Below, piece after piece: positions 35,113 to 49,192 of a stretch of DNA of 64,000 nucleotides (positions are counted from its first letter, which is position 1; each line of letters begins with the position of its first letter). A program made the translations under genes and the position numbers. The notes under the pieces are model-generated. The model saw only the letters and a list, made by a program, of their open reading frames with translations. It did not search any database and was not told where the DNA came from. Origin of the DNA: Allium sativum (taxonomy: Eukaryota > Streptophyta > Magnoliopsida > Asparagales > Amaryllidaceae); contig CM060910.1 in assembly GCA_030737875.1 (NCBI GenBank), positions 65,356,501-65,420,500 on the forward strand, in the 5' to 3' direction.

Positions 35113-36321
35113 TGTAGGATTTAGTTTAACCCTAAATGGGGGTGAATAGGGTTTATTGGGAATTACAAAATAAAAGCTAACATAGAATAATAAAGAAACT
35201 GCAGAAAAGATAAATCACATACAAGAATTACCCAGCTTTTGCAAACCCTGCATATTGCTGCATTCCCAAGATTTCTACTAGGTATTAAAACAGATCCCCG
35301 CTTACAAAACCCATAAACTCGCAAACTCTGCTACTGCTCTAACCCTACGCTCAAATCTTGACATGACTTTACTCTTAAGTTGTGATTTTCTTAACTATAA
35401 AATCCTGTAGCTACAAGACTCAACACAAGATTTAACAAGTGATGAAAAAAGAGAAACAAACACCTGTAAAATAACCCAACACAAACATCAAAAGGAAGAA
35501 ATAAAAAGCCTCCTTTTCTATATCTCTTCAAATCGCGGTTGCCTTCTATTTCCTTTTAATGGTGACCAAATGAAAACCTAAGGTTTTTGATTCGAAAAAT
35601 CGTGGCTAACTTGATTAAATTGTTGGGCGATCTTCGTTGATTATACACTCGTTGTCTTCCCACGATTTGGAATAGCAAATGTTCTCTCTCGATTGAAATT
35701 TTGCAAGCACTCTGAATACGATTTCCTTGATTACTAGAGTTGTTTGCTTTTTTGGATGATCTTTGCCTATGATGAATAGGTCTTTATAGGGTTTTCAAAC
35801 CCTAATCCCTTTGATTTCATTTATGACTTGCCGTTAGTACGCGATTGATTTTTGGAAATTCTCGATTGATTTCCATGCCAAAAAAAAATGCTATTGTGAT
35901 ATTCCGGAAAAAATTGAAATTGTGGTTACGATCTTGCCAAAAACAAAACCTTCGATTACATTGATAAACTCATGCATGATTTTCTTTGATGTGTTTTGCC
36001 GAGTTTTAGCTCATTGTGAATTTTGGGAATAAATTGATAATCCATTTTAGCATTGATTTTTGGCAACATTGAATATCCAAAATGACACCTGTGTGATTGA
36101 AATCTTTTGTCCAAATATCTACTTGTTGATTGTACATTTGCCAAGAACAAAATTAGTGGTCTTTTCCATTTTTGAACCAGTGAATTTTAAAATAAATTTC
36201 CTTTTCTTATGAAACCATTTGAACTGTTTTTTTACTTGTGTTTGTCTTGGAATTTTTTCTTGCTTTCTGCCTTGTTGCTTCATGGCTGCATATGTAAAAA
36301 TACGTATACATACACATATAC

Positions 36322-36352
<31 letters not shown>

Positions 36353-37505
36353 TTAATATGTGTGTGTATACGTGCCATGTTGTACATTGATGCCTGTGCA
36401 CACTCCACTGCCCTTTTCACCTGTGACCATTTGAACTACGGTGTTACTCAGCACATTGTACTTGTTTTCTCTTCTTCCTTGTTGTTGATGTTTGTGTGTC
36501 TTGCATATTGATGATGTTGCCCACTTGCGTTGAGTTCACCTATTGTTGAACTGTGCTTGTATGCCACATATCTCGATTGGCTGGTGGTCATCTGCCTTCC
36601 TCTTTACCCATGCTCTACCGCTTGACTTGGGCACCATGCTTGTTGCACTGTATTATTGTCGTGCACATATATGTGCTCTTATGAGCTTGCTGCTGTGCAT
36701 TGCACTTCTTGTTTTCTTAGTTCATGTGCCACGCTGAGTTGTATTTGATTATATTGCTCATGCTCGCCTAATATTTTTGCCTCTGTGCATATACATATAT
36801 TTATTATTTTTAATCCAGTAAACCAGTTATGGTTGTGTTGAGGCTGGTCTTGATCAGTAGACCATTGTAACTGAGTTGAGGCTAGTTTGCGAGCACTAGA
36901 AAATTAATCTACCTTGTGGTCTTTACAGTGAATCTCTATAAATATCACAAGTAGTCTAGACTCGCGTGTACATACACACACACACACACACATTAGACCT
37001 AGTCTATAAAGATGATGAGAAACACACCAAATATTCCGAGGCAAATAAAATTGAAATAAAATTATATCTGTCTACAGAAAATTCTACTTTGTTATAGTTT
37101 ACTCTGTGTGTTTTTGTAACAGGTATGCAAGCGGTTGGACAGGAACTAAAGCATGTGAAGAATCAATGTGTATGTGTGTATATGAATGTATATAAGAGAG
37201 TGCATATGTATGACCGAGTGAAATGAGTGAATTGTAGTAAGTAGACAATGTATTTAAATGTGATCAATGATATGTACAGAAAAGAATTCTGAAGGATGTA
37301 CTACCCTGAATATTTGAAATAAAATATTTTAATGAATTATAAATTTTATTTGAATAATTAAATTTTGTGCAACAGTATTATTATTCAATATTAATATATA
37401 TTTCTATATGATATGAAATATAGAATAGTACAATTACAAACACATTTATAGAATAATGTATGCTTGTTATCATCAAACAAAAAAATCATACTGTTATACT
37501 CAACA
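35113..37505 (-). repeat. Copia 3' LTR
   Basis: Starts tgtaggatttag and ends tactcaaca on the plus strand. It holds a TA/CA microsatellite at about 36320-36352 and a CA run at about 36974-36991. Confidence 0.88.
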
Positions 37506-37520
37506 ATCTCTCCCTTTTGA
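37506..37520 (-). promoter_or_regulatory. Copia polypurine tract
   Basis: The minus strand reads aaaagggagagat against the 3' LTR start tgttgagta. Confidence 0.8.
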
Positions 37521-38460
37521 TGATGACAAACATACACTGAAGAATTTTAATACAATAAATGTATTTGAATGTGAAGTATGAGAACTCCCCCTATTTGTGT
37601 ATTCCCCCTATAATTGTACTCCCCCTACATATGCTCCCCTACAATGGAAATCACACCTAACAAATTTGCATGAGATTTGATAAACATAAAAATCTATTAA
37701 ACATCTACAAATCTAGAAGAAGAAAAAAATATAGATGTTTGAACATTTATCAAAATCTTAATGCTTCTCCCGCTTTTGTTTTCATCAAAAGATTGACAGA
37801 AATGGAAAATAGCGATGGATTTGGACTATAATTATAAATTCAAATCAAGAGACAAAAATAAATATCACAAACTCCAAAACAATCAAACAAAAAAATCGTA
37901 ATATTTCGTAAAATAGTAACACATTTCACATTTCAGAGAGTGGATTGAAAGGTCAGTTATTACATAACGAGGAGGATTTCATATGTAATTTTTTTATTTC
38001 CCGTTTTTTTCTTTAACCATGCATAACTATAAGGACTTTTAAATGAAGTCAGTAGTAACTTAAATTATAAGCATTCTCTAACCATGCATGACACGAAGGT
38101 TTATAAAATGAGATTAGAGTAACACTTATTATACAAAATCCCCTTATTATATAAAACCATAAAGAATGATAGAAATATGGTAGAGATAGTGATGGTCGTG
38201 AAATAAATCTCTAAATTGATCATATTATGAAATATAATCAACCACATCGGTATTTTTGAAAATTTTGAGTTCTCTCTTATTCTGAAAAATAATACAATCA
38301 TATTCCCATCACAGCTTTTTCAAAAATTGTACTTACCTTAATGGTTTCCAAAAAATGGTTTGACTTATCAGAAAATGAATTAGAGAATAAAACATCTAAG
38401 AATATTTTAAATAAAATAAAAAGTGGTTATTCAATTTTTTAAAATCCTCAAATCCGAGCA
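37521..38460 (-). other. 3' non-coding part of the copia interior
   Basis: Between the RNase H end and the purine tract. AT-rich, with no motif seen. SIRE-like elements can carry an env-like frame here, but I see none. Confidence 0.45.
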
Positions 38461-38990
38461 TAATCTGAAAAATCTATCTTCAGGAAGAGGTTTTGTAAAA
38501 ATGTCAGCAAGTTGAGATTCAGTTGGAATAAATTCAATGCAAATGTCCTCTCTAGAAATGTGATCTCTAGTGAAATAGTATCTCACATTTGTTTTGTGCC
38601 TGAATGATGAATAGGGTTATTTGACAGATCTATTGCACTTTTAATGTCACATTTCAATGGTACTTTTTTAAAGATTAGCCCAAAATCAGAGTGAGTTTGC
38701 ATCATCCATAAAATCCGTGCACAACAACTTCCTAAAGCAACATATTCAGCTTTAGTAGTGGACAATGCAACACAATTTTGTTTTCGACTCGACCATGAAA
38801 CTAAAGAGCGACCTAGCATGAAACAAGTCCCACTAGTGTTTTTCCTATAAGTGAGTGAACCGGCATTATCAACATCTAAAAAGGCAAGTAAATCAAAGTT
38901 ATCACAAATAGGATACTATAAACCAAGTTTTTGTGTGCGCAACAAATATCTCAAAATTCATTTTGTGACTTTTAAATGAGATTATTTCGG
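38461..38990 (-). pseudogene. Copia RNase H
   Basis: The minus-strand frame at 38583-38819 includes SLVSWSSRKQNCVALSTTKAEYVALGSCCA and DIKSAIDLSNNPIHHSGTK, the standard copia RNase H blocks. The TKAEY glutamate is kept. It would degrade RNA in the RNA:DNA hybrid. Neighbouring frames are broken on both sides. Confidence 0.82.
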
Positions 38991-39011
38991 ATTGGATTGA
39001 AAACGAGCACA

Positions 39012-39790
39012 CTAGCAGACTAAAAACATAATATCGGGTCTAGAAGCAGAGAGATAGAGATGTGAACCGATTATCTCAGGATATAATTTTTGATTTACAA
39101 CAACTCCTTTTTCATCTTTGTCAAGCTTGGTTGACGGGCTCATTGGCATTCTCGGTAGCTTTGCATTTTCAACTACAAATCTTTTCAACAATTCCATCAC
39201 GTAATTTGTTCGAGAAATGAAAATCCCTTTGCTACTTTGTTTGATTTGAAATCCAAGGAAGTATTTCAGTTCACCTACCAAGCTCATTTCAAATTTATCC
39301 TGCGTGACTTTTTTAAATTTCTCACATAGACCTTCATTAGTAGCACCATAAATGATATCATCAACATAAATTTGAATAATCAAAAATTCATCACCATCAT
39401 GTAATTGAAACAAATTTGTGTCAGCACATCCCTTTTAAAACCTTTTTACAAAAGATATGTACAAAGATAGTCATACTAAGCTCTAGGAGCTTGCTTAAGG
39501 CTATATAATGCTTTTTCAAGTCTATACACATGATTTGGAAATCGTGACTTTCAAAACCAGGGGTTGTTCAACAAAAACTTCTTCTTTTAGCTCTCCATTT
39601 AGAAAGACACTTTTTAGATCCATTTGTTTAAGTCTAAAACCCTTAAAACATGCAGAAGTTAGAAAAATTCTAACTTATTCTAACCTAGCAATAGAAGAAA
39701 ATGTTTCATCAAAATTAATGCATGTTATTTGATTATATCCTTTTGCGACCAACCTAGCTTTGTTTCTAATTATTTTCCAGATTCATCAAG
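39012..39790 (-). pseudogene. Copia reverse transcriptase
   Basis: The minus strand around 39500 encodes RLEKALYSLKQAPRA, the conserved copia RT block. After a stop, the frame at 39012-39413 carries the catalytic YVDDI box and GELKYFLGFQIKQ. The upstream RT part is only traceable in fragments. Two of the catalytic aspartates are present, but stops and frameshifts make it non-functional. Confidence 0.82.
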
Positions 39791-40233
39791 TGTATTTTTA
39801 AACACCTATTTTGTTAGACAATTGGATAATCATTTGGCCTAGGAACTAATTTCTCGACCATATTCTTCTCAAATTGGTTAAGTATATCATGCATAGCTAA
39901 AATCTGACATTCATCATTAAGAGCAACATCATAAGAACTTGGTTCAATTTATGAAATAAAAGCATTGTGGGTGTAAAAAGCACACATATTCTTATTAAGA
40001 GAAGAACAAGTGCGAACACCTGCCGTTGGAGTTCCAATGACCAATTCTGGAGGATTATTTGGTCTGAATTTCAACTTCAATTATTGCTTCTATGACCTCA
40101 TCTTTGTGAGATTCAATTTCATTACATTCCTTTTCGCTTTCTTGTGCAACACCATCATCTTTTTCTTTTTCACAAGCCATCTCCAAGTCCGCTACGTCAA
40201 ACTTCACATTAATGGTTCAACAATTGTTCTTGA

Positions 40234-41410
40234 TCACTTATTGAAGACTCTGTAAGCTTTGCTCCTCGAAGAGTAACCCATGAAAATCCCTTTACTAGCT
40301 TTCGATTCAAATTTTCCAAGTTGATCTCCTGTATTAAGAATATAACAAGGATATCCAAATACTCTAAAATATGAGAGGTTAGCATTTTTATCAAACCACA
40401 ACTCATATGACATTTTAGTAAGTATTGGTCTAATCATAACTATATTTATTACATAACAAGGAGTATTAACTGCCTCTGCCCAGAAAGTAAGGGGCAATTT
40501 ATACTCACTCAACATGGATCTAGCAAATTCTTTTAATGTATGATTTTTCCTTTCGACTACCCCATTTTGTTGGGGAACTCGAAGGGCGAAAAATTCGTGT
40601 TTAAACCCATTTTCTTCACAAAACAGTTTAAAGTCTAAATTTTCAAATTCACCTCCATGATCACCTCTCAAAGTTTTAATTGAAACACCTTTTTCATTTT
40701 GAACAAGTTTTGAAAACTTTGAAAAATAATCAAAAGTTTCGGACTTTTTGGCTAGAAAATAAACTCATGTGAATCTGGAATAATCATTAACCAATACATA
40801 ACAATAACGTTTTCCATTTAAGCTTGCAATATTGCTTGGTCCAACCAAGTCCATATGGATTAACTCAAGAACCCGAGAAGTGCTAACAATATTTTTAGGA
40901 CGAAATGATGAACGACTAAATTTTCCCACGGAACACGCCTTACACTTTATTGTTTTTAAATTTTTGAGGTGGTATATCTCTAACAAGTTCTTTTGTTTCA
41001 AGTTTTTCGAAGAGACCCATACTAGCATGTGCTAGTCTCCTATGCCACAAAACTGCCTCTTCTTCTGGGGCTACCAAACATCTGGAAAGAGTTAGATCTT
41101 TAAATGAAAGTATGTAAACATTTCCTTTTCTTTTGCGTGCAAAAACAATGGTACCAGTAGATGTTTCAATGATCTTGCAAATCTCACTATTGAAAACTAC
41201 ATTCATACCTTTATCACACGGTTGACTTATATAGATGAGATTGTGATGTAAATTGTCGACGTATAAAACACCTGTTAAAATAAAAGTACTGTTACCTACT
41301 TTACCACACTTACTATTGTTTCCTAATGTCACACTCCCACTTTTACATTTTTCTAGGCTAAGGAACAGTGACTTGTCACCTGTCTTATGTCTAAAGCAAC
41401 TTGAGTCCAA
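40234..41410 (-). pseudogene. Copia integrase with GAG-pre-integrase finger
   Basis: At 40940-41410 a protease-adjacent region (DSSCFRHKTGD) leads to the HHCC finger LWHRRLAHASMGLFEKL with KACSVGK following in a shifted frame (40765-41028). The core goes on with LELIHMDLVGPS, VNDYSRFT, then RGDHGGEFEN and PQQNGVVERKNHTL at 40234-40671. These give the D, D and E catalytic positions of the DDE fold. It would insert the cDNA into host DNA. The frame is broken at least twice. Confidence 0.85.
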
Positions 41411-41557
41411 ATATCATTTCTATTGCTCCTTAGCTCACCAACATACCTACACAAGAAAAGAAGAGAATGACCTAGAGAAGCTCTTAGGTATAAGAGTATC
41501 AATGACTGAAGCATTATGGAGAAAAGAGCCTTTCGGAGTCCAATTTGTTTTACATTT

Positions 41558-42971
41558 TTAATGGTTATGATAATTACTTGCTAAATTTTTAGGAACCCAA
41601 ACTTGTATAAAATTTTTATACTCGTTCCTGTGCTTACAATTTTCAAAACTATGTCCAATTTTTCCACATTTCACACACTTAGGAAAGACACTCCTACCTT
41701 TAGCATTATCATTCACATCATTCAGTGTCTTTCCAAAATCTAGTATTTTTCTATTATTAGCAAACAACTGATTTCCTAACAACATTTTAAAAGATGTTTC
41801 ACCTATTGAAAACTTATTCAAAGTAATCTCAAGATCTTGGACTTTGGTTTTGAGTGTTGCATTCTCATTCACAAGTGAGGTGCATCTATTTATGAAACTT
41901 TTCCTTTTAATGTCATCTTTCTCTTTCAAAACCAAATTTTCTTTTTCAAGATCTTCTATGTTTTACTTGAGTTTTGATAGCTCTAGATTTAAAAGCTTAC
42001 ACTTTTCACAGTATAGTTTTTGGATATTTGCAACTTTTTCAAGTTCAAGTTCTAACTTATCATTATCATGAATCAACATTAATCTAATAGATTTCAGTTT
42101 CTTCACTTTTAATTCTTGAGCATCAATAGTTTTGGTAAGATCATGACACATCAAAGAATCTTTGTAAATGTATACCTTGCTAGAGTCTTCTCCGTTGTTT
42201 TCTGAATCTGATTGTGCCATAAAACAATGGTTAGCCTCTTCTTCACTATTATTAAAAACTTATTCTCCTCCCTCATCATCTCATGTTGTCACAAGAGCCT
42301 ACTTCTTTTTATTTCCTTTGTCATTTTGAAGCAGTGGGCAGTTGGATTTGATATGACCGGGCTTCTTGCATTTGAAGCAGATTAATTCCTCATCTGAATT
42401 GTCAGAATATCTTGATTTGTTTGCTTTTGGTTTGTTCTTACGTGGTTTGAATTTGGATCATTTTTTGAGATGTCTGACAACCATATCATGCTTCTTAATA
42501 GGATCTTCCATATCATCATCATTGTCAAGTGTTAGTCAAGGCCATTGACTTCTTCTTGGAATCTGAGTTGTTGCGTTCTTCTCTCGTCTTCAACTCCATT
42601 TCATATGTCATTGGATTTCCAATCAGCTCTTCGATGCTCAATTTGTTCAAATCCTTTTATTCTTGAATCGTCATGACTTTAGCCTCAAAACTCATTTGTA
42701 GAACTTGTGAAATTTTCCTTACAAGTTCTACTTCAGTGTACGTTTTTCCAAGACCTTTACTGTTGTAAAACAACACTGAAAATCGACCATAGATGTCTTT
42801 TATACTCCCATCTTTTTGCATCACAACGTTCTCGTATTCATTGCTTAATAAGTCAAGTCGAGATTTTTTCACTTGAGACGTTCCTTCATGAGTGACCTCT
42901 AAAGTATTTCTAAATTTCCTGCATAGTATTACAATGAGAAATTCTGTTAAATTCAGTTTTGTTATGGGCAC
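41558..42971 (-). pseudogene. Copia gag with two zinc knuckles and coiled coil
   Basis: Minus-strand pieces in order: 42657-42971 is the gag core (KKSRLDLLSNEYENVVMQ, GLGKTYTEVELVRKI), of the UBN2/Retrotran_gag family. Around 42360 is a perfect knuckle CFKCKKPGHIKSNC. At 41963-42220 a K/E/L-rich coiled coil follows (LKVKKLKSIR, LELELEKVAN). At 41558-41935 comes a second knuckle, KCVKCGKIGHSFENCKHR. Two knuckles around a coiled coil is a SIRE-type layout. Stops lie between all pieces. Confidence 0.82.
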
Positions 42972-43262
42972 AAATTAAATCATTCATTACTTTACCATTA
43001 GTCAAAACAATTTCTTATCATCAACATCTACCTATCCTTTGGATTAGGAAATTCAACATCATTAATGATCACAGTGAGAGTTTTGTATCCTGTTTTAATA
43101 ATATCCCAAATATCATAATTAACATATACTAAATAAATCTTCATCTAAGATTTCCAATGAGCATAATCATTACCATTGAACATATATGGCCTAACTATGT
43201 ATTGTCCCTCAGAAAAAGCATTGTTTGTTGAATTCATGACTCTATAGTTAAATGAGACACGA

Positions 43263-43276
43263 GCTCTAACACCACT
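43263..43276 (-). promoter_or_regulatory. Copia primer-binding site
   Basis: The minus strand reads tggtgttagagc a few bases after the 5' LTR end (gatcctaca), two changes from the tRNA-iMet form. Confidence 0.75.
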
Positions 43277-45649
43277 TGTAGGATCTAGATTAACCCTAAA
43301 GGGGAGTGATAGGGTTTATTCAAAATTAAAAAATAAAAGGTGACACAGAATAATAAAGAAACTGTAGAAAAGATAAATCACACACAAGAATTGCCCAGCT
43401 TCGGCAAACCCTGCCTATTGTCGCATTCCCAACATTTCTACTAGGTATTAAAACAGATTCTCACTTACAAAACCCTGTAAACACGAAAACCCTACTACTA
43501 CTGTAGTCCTACACTCAAAATCTTGACACGACTTAACTCCTAAGTTGTGATTTTCTTAACTACAAAATCTTATAGTTAAAGACTCGACAAGTTTTAACAA
43601 GTGAAAAAAGAAGAGAAACAAACACTTGTAAAATTACACAGCATAAATGTTAAATGGAAGAAATATAAAAAACCTTTTCTTTGTATCTTCAAATCGTGGT
43701 TGCCTTCTACTTCCTTTTAATGGTGACCGAATGAAAATCCAGGGTTTTTGATTCAACAATCAAGGCTACCTTGAATGAATTGTTAGGCGATTTTCGTTGA
43801 TTATACACTCGTTGTCATCCCACGATTCGGAATAGCAAACATTCTCTCTCGATTGAAAAATTGTAAGCACTCTGAAAACAATTTCTTTGATTACTAGAAT
43901 TGTTTGCTTTTTTTGGATGATCTTTGCGTATTATGAATGGGTGCTTTTATAAGGTTTTAAAACCCTAATCCCTCCGACTTCATTTATGACTTGTCATTAG
44001 TACACAGTTGATTTCTGGAAATTCTCGATTAATTTACATGCCAAAAAATGCTTTTGTGATATTCTGGAAAGATTTGAAACTGTGGATACAATCTTGCCAA
44101 AAAAAAACTTCGATTACGTTAATAAATTCATGTACGGTTTTCTTTGATGTATTTTGCCAAGTTTTAATGCACTATGCATTTTGGGAATAAATTGATAATT
44201 CATTTCAGCAATGATTTCTGGCAACATTTAATATCCAAAATGGCACCTTTGTGATTGCTGATTATACATTTGCCAACAATAAAATTAGTGATTTTTCATT
44301 TTTTGAACCAGTGAATTTTAAAAAAAAATGTCTTTTCTTCTAAAATCATTCAAACAGTTTTTTACTTGTGTTTGTCTTGGAATTCTTGCTTGCTTTCTGC
44401 CTTATTGCTTTATGGCTGCATATGCAGAAATAAAGATATATACACACATTTATGTGTGTATAGGTATGTAATATTGTACATTAATGATTGTGCACACTCC
44501 ACTGCCCTTTTCACCTGTAACCATTTGAACTGCTGTATTACCTGGCATATTGTACTTGTATTCTCTTCTTCCTTGTTGTTGTTGTTGTTGTATGTGTGTC
44601 TTGCATGCTGCTGCCCTCTTGTGTTGAGTTCACCTTATGTTGAACTGTGTTTGTATGCCATATATCTTGCTTGGCTAGTGGTCATCTGCCTTCGTCTTTA
44701 CCCATGCTCTACTTCTTAACTTGTGCACCGTTGCTTGTTGCATTGTATTATTGATATGCGCATATATGTGCTCTTGTGTGCTTGTTGCTGTGCATGTGCA
44801 TTCCACTTCTTACTTACTTGCTTCATGTGTCACGCTGAGTTGTATTTGACCATATTGCCCATGTTCGCCTGAAAAATTTGCCTCTATGCATATGTATAAA
44901 TTTACCATTTCTAATCCAGCAAACCAGTTATGGTTGTGTTGAGGCTAGTCAAGATCAGTAGACCACATATGTGAGTTGAGTCTGGTTTTGATCAGCAAAC
45001 CACTATGACCGAGTTGAGGCCAATTTGTGAGCACTAGAAAATCAATCTACCTTATGGTATTTACAATGAATCATTGTAAATATCACAAGCAGTCTAGACA
45101 CAAATATATACACACACACACCCCTCACATATCAGACCAAATCTAGAAAGATGATGAGAAACACACCAAAAATTCTGAGGAAAATAAAAATCAAAATAAA
45201 TTTATATTTGTCTACAGAAAATTCTATTTTGTTCGACTTTACTGTGTGTGTTTCTGTGACAGGTATGCAGGTGGTTGGACAGGATCAGAAGCACGTGAAG
45301 ACTCAATGTGTTTGTGTGTGTGTGTTTGTGTGTGTATGAATGTATGTAAGCGAGTGTATATGTATGACTAAGTGAACTGTAGTGGGGATACAATGTATAT
45401 TAATGTGTTCAGTGATATTTACAGAAAAGTGTTCTGGAAGATTTACTGCTTTGAATATTTGAAATAAAATATTTTATTGAGCAATAAATTCTGTTTGATT
45501 ATTTAAATTTTGTGCAATAGTATTATTATTCAATATTAATATTTATTTCTGTATGAGATGAAATACAGAATAGTACAATTACAAACACATTTATAAAATA
45601 GTATATGCTTTTTATTATCAAACAAAAAATCATACTGTTATATTCAATG
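43277..45649 (-). repeat. Copia 5' LTR
   Basis: Pair of 35113-37505. Its outer end reads tattcaatg where the partner has tactcaaca: the terminal ca has become tg by two transitions. The target duplication agaaa follows at 45650. Confidence 0.88.
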
Positions 45650-45654
45650 AGAAA

Positions 45655-45773
45655 AGGTGGAATGAGAAGAGAAAGTAGCAGTAGGTAAAGAGTGAGTTCA
45701 ATAAGAATAAAGACATGATTGAGGTATTCTTCTTCGACTACAACAAGAATGGGAACTTTTATAACAAATGGAA
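45655..45773 (+). pseudogene. gag of gypsy B, part 3 (pre-knuckle linker)
   Basis: A 119-base piece between the copia element and the solo giant LTR. It continues the G/K/R/S-rich linker and leads into the zinc knuckle that resumes at 59139. Frame shifts are present. It is assigned mainly by its position between two precise insertions. Confidence 0.6.
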
Positions 45774-48700
45774 TGTGACGGCCCGCCTTTTTTACCTGGT
45801 TCAACCCGATAATTAAACCGACTTAAACCGATCAACAAGATGTATCGCTTGGAGTTACGATACATAAGAACTGAACAAAACAATTTTACATTATCCTTAT
45901 AATAAATTTTCCATCAGAGTACAATAATAAATATTTGCACAGCAGAAATAACTACACCAGAGTATAACATGTACACAGCTGAAAAACATGAATTCTCAGT
46001 GGAAGAAATAAAATGCTTTAGCTTCAATCCAGCACCTTCTCTATAAAATATCTACAAACCAAAACTACTAGGCTGCCCGTATGGAAAATATGGGCATCCA
46101 GAGTTTAGGGAAAGAACAATAAACTCCGGATCAGTCATGGGACCGATGTGAGAACTAAAACAGTTATTAACCTTTATTTAAAAGTTGGGTAAATCACAGG
46201 ACCATGTTGTATAACACGGAACGAGTTTTCTCTGCATGAATACCAAATCAAAACTACTTGCAATTCTTTTTGAAAATGAAGCTACCATAAGACTATCATT
46301 TCATCACATAATGCAAACACAAACTATTAAGAGCAAGTATTGCACTATAATAATGAAATATGCTTGATACGTGAAAATATCTTTTATTATTACTAGTGCA
46401 TAGTGTGGAAATCATTTTCGAATGTAAATGTATAAATCTTAGAAGACGTAGATATCATATATTACATCTACATACATAGGTTACAACTAAAACCGTAAAG
46501 GCTCGTATTGGAAGTTGGGTTCCATCAATGACCAAGGCGAACCTTAACTGCAATTTGAGCACACCTTTAACAGGATGTCCCAGGATCAACAAACGTTGCT
46601 TATGTATTGGCAAACTCGGCTCATCTATACTAGGTGTAGTTCGAGTTTCTCCTAAACATAACATCCCTCGGTCGTCACCAACCATTATACGAGGCACCTC
46701 AATCTATCATCCACTAAGTAAATTGCCCGGGCTCCATAGCATGGCGTCACTTTCTCAACTAGAAGGAAACATTAGTCCTTAACTCTGCGGTACTTCTCCC
46801 TGTTTCGGCTGAAGTTACGCTTATTCACAAAGCTTTGTTTTCAACATAAAGCTTTAATCATCAATAACTCATTACTTAGCATGTCACATTGTCAGTTCAC
46901 AACATATAATTGGTGTTTATTAATATATAACCCTCTGAATACATAAGTCTTAGAAGAGGGTGTTAAGGAAGAAGATAAATCCTCCGTCACCAACTAATAT
47001 AACATCCATAGAAACCAATTGGTCATGCATAAAGTACAACGTCAGACACACAACTATTTACAAGTTCGTTCCGAGTTGTAAACAAAACCGAATGCACCTT
47101 TTTGTCATCCAATTAAGGAGAGAGCCCTTGCATCTCCGGACAATCAAAAAGTATGTCCGGACAACTGCCACTTATAACCTCATCTTGAATGTACACCCCA
47201 ATCGAGACATCAACAATAAATCCAAATGATTCGAAGATCCCCGGTCTTCAACCACCGTCTTTAAGTATCTTCAATACTCGTCATATAATCATTCAGAATG
47301 GGTTGGAACCCAATCTTTCCAAAATAACTAGCGCATCTTTAAAACCAATATTGATATATAAACATATCATGAGTCTCATTCCATTTTGGAATATTCATTT
47401 ACTCAAATCGTTCTTTACATTGGGAATTACTCCCCTAAATCTTATCCAAGAATTACATTCTTTAAACTCTTGCTTAAATCTTTCCTTGGAAATCATTTAA
47501 ATTGATTATAAAATTTTATTCCACAGATTTAACTCAAATCAAGGTTTCTGTACTTTATCAAGATTATTGAATCTCGTGAAAAGGGTAATTTCTCAAATCA
47601 CTATCCCATTCACATCCTATTCATCACATGGAGCAAAATTGGTGGTACTCCATATCTAGTATGTTGGTAACTTGAATTGCTGTTACTAATTCCATTCTTT
47701 TATTTCAAATCTAATTAAAGATTTCAATTATTTTTTTGGGAAAACATAGTTATCCCAAACATAACCCACTCATTGATAATTGATTAAGGTAAACTACTTT
47801 ATCTTTCCTCAATTATATCTCTACACCAAAATCGTACTTACAATTTCTTAATCTTATCGCTCATGCGGAAAACACTCTTATCTTCTTTTAAGCGATAATT
47901 ACTTTGTTCCTATTATCGTTTGCTAGGGAAACTCTTTCATTAAACCTTTATAGTCAAATTAAATAAAGATTCCCATTCAACTAATCCTGGAAAATCGTCT
48001 TTTCTTTTACATGGGTTAAAGAACAAATGTTAATTTAAAACATCGTTCAAGTTAAACCCAAAATCATACTTCCCTTTTAAATGAAATCTTCACGAAAATC
48101 AAATCATCTCATAATCGATATAAATTTTTGTATCCGACTAATACTATGAGCGGAATAACAATGAAGCCTTTTAAACTTATATAGTAATGGTCTTCATCCA
48201 CAAAGGCCCATCTTGATTATCACTAAATCGATTCCCATTCAATTCCAGTTTAATTCATTTAATTGGAAAACTTAACTTCGGAAACTTCATTAATTCTTAC
48301 TTAAAATATTTTTCTATTCCAAATCATCTCTTAGTCATAGTTAGGTTAAAGAATAACGTTATTCAAGATGTCATTCACAAAACCCAAATTCCAATTGATA
48401 TCAAATATAAGATCTAAACAGAATTTACATCAACTTATATTCAATACCAATTCTGTAATCAATGAATACTGTAAGTGGAATAACGATATAAAGAACTTTC
48501 AAATTCCTCAAATAGTAAATGTCTACACAACGGTAATCAATACCAAATATCTAAAGATTATTTCTATCTAAATCCGGTTAATCAAATTTAGAAAACTTCC
48601 ATCTTACTCAAAAGATTTATCAATATATGTCTTCAAAACAACATTATATTTGACAACAAATTAACTTAACTTGTTGGTTTAAGGATGATGTTATATAAGG

Positions 48701-49192
48701 CATAGTCCACAACAACCCAAAGATTTTTAATATTAAATATATGATTTAGAAAGAAATCGTATTAGCTTATATCCAATATCAACCTCGCATATTCAATAAA
48801 TACTATAAGCGGGATAACGGTAAATCCACCTTTTAAATTCCACGAATAGTACGAGTCTCATCTATGGAATTAACACCAAACACTTGATGATTAATTTTAA
48901 TCAAATCCAATAAGTTAAGATTTGAAAACTTCAGTTCATTTAACTTATATTCCCAAAACGTCGTTTTACCGTTTTCAGCTAGTTAGGCTGAAAACACACA
49001 AATATCCAAAATATAGTTTGAAACTTCATATTTATTTTCAAATTCATTTTGATATCATTAGTTATGATTTATCATAATTTTTCCCTATTTTAATAATTTT
49101 TATATGGTCGTTTCAATCGATTTCCAATTACGGTCATCGAACTGCGTTTACAACGACCTTTTCAAAAACAAATTTAAACATAATTTGAAATT

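Larger units (their letters stand above)
35113..45649 (-). mobile_element. Copia element (SIRE/Maximus-like), 10.5 kb
   Basis: A minus-strand Ty1/copia retrotransposon with a perfect duplication, agaaa (35108-35112 and 45650-45654). The LTRs are 2393 and 2373 bases. On the minus strand it reads 5' LTR (right), primer site, gag with two CCHC knuckles, integrase, RT, RNase H, purine tract, 3' LTR (left). Integrase before RT defines copia. The GAG_pre-integrase and integrase wording (HRRLAHASMGLFEKL, LELIHMDLVGPS) is like the SIRE/Maximus group, from memory. All genes carry frameshifts or stops. The LTRs look roughly 85-90% identical by eye, so it is older than the giant-LTR element. Confidence 0.9.

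Noticed and set aside
36209..36511. 100-codon open frame with signal-peptide-like start (LSWNFFLLSALLL), similar to 44366-44719
   Set aside because: The two frames are alike only because they lie at matching places in the two copia LTRs. They have no domain, and stops and indels differ between copies.
45774..45800. Start of a plus-strand LTR (tgtgacggcccgcc)
   Set aside because: Sequence beyond it matches the giant LTR only in reverse; the TG is the complement of the minus LTR's terminal CA.
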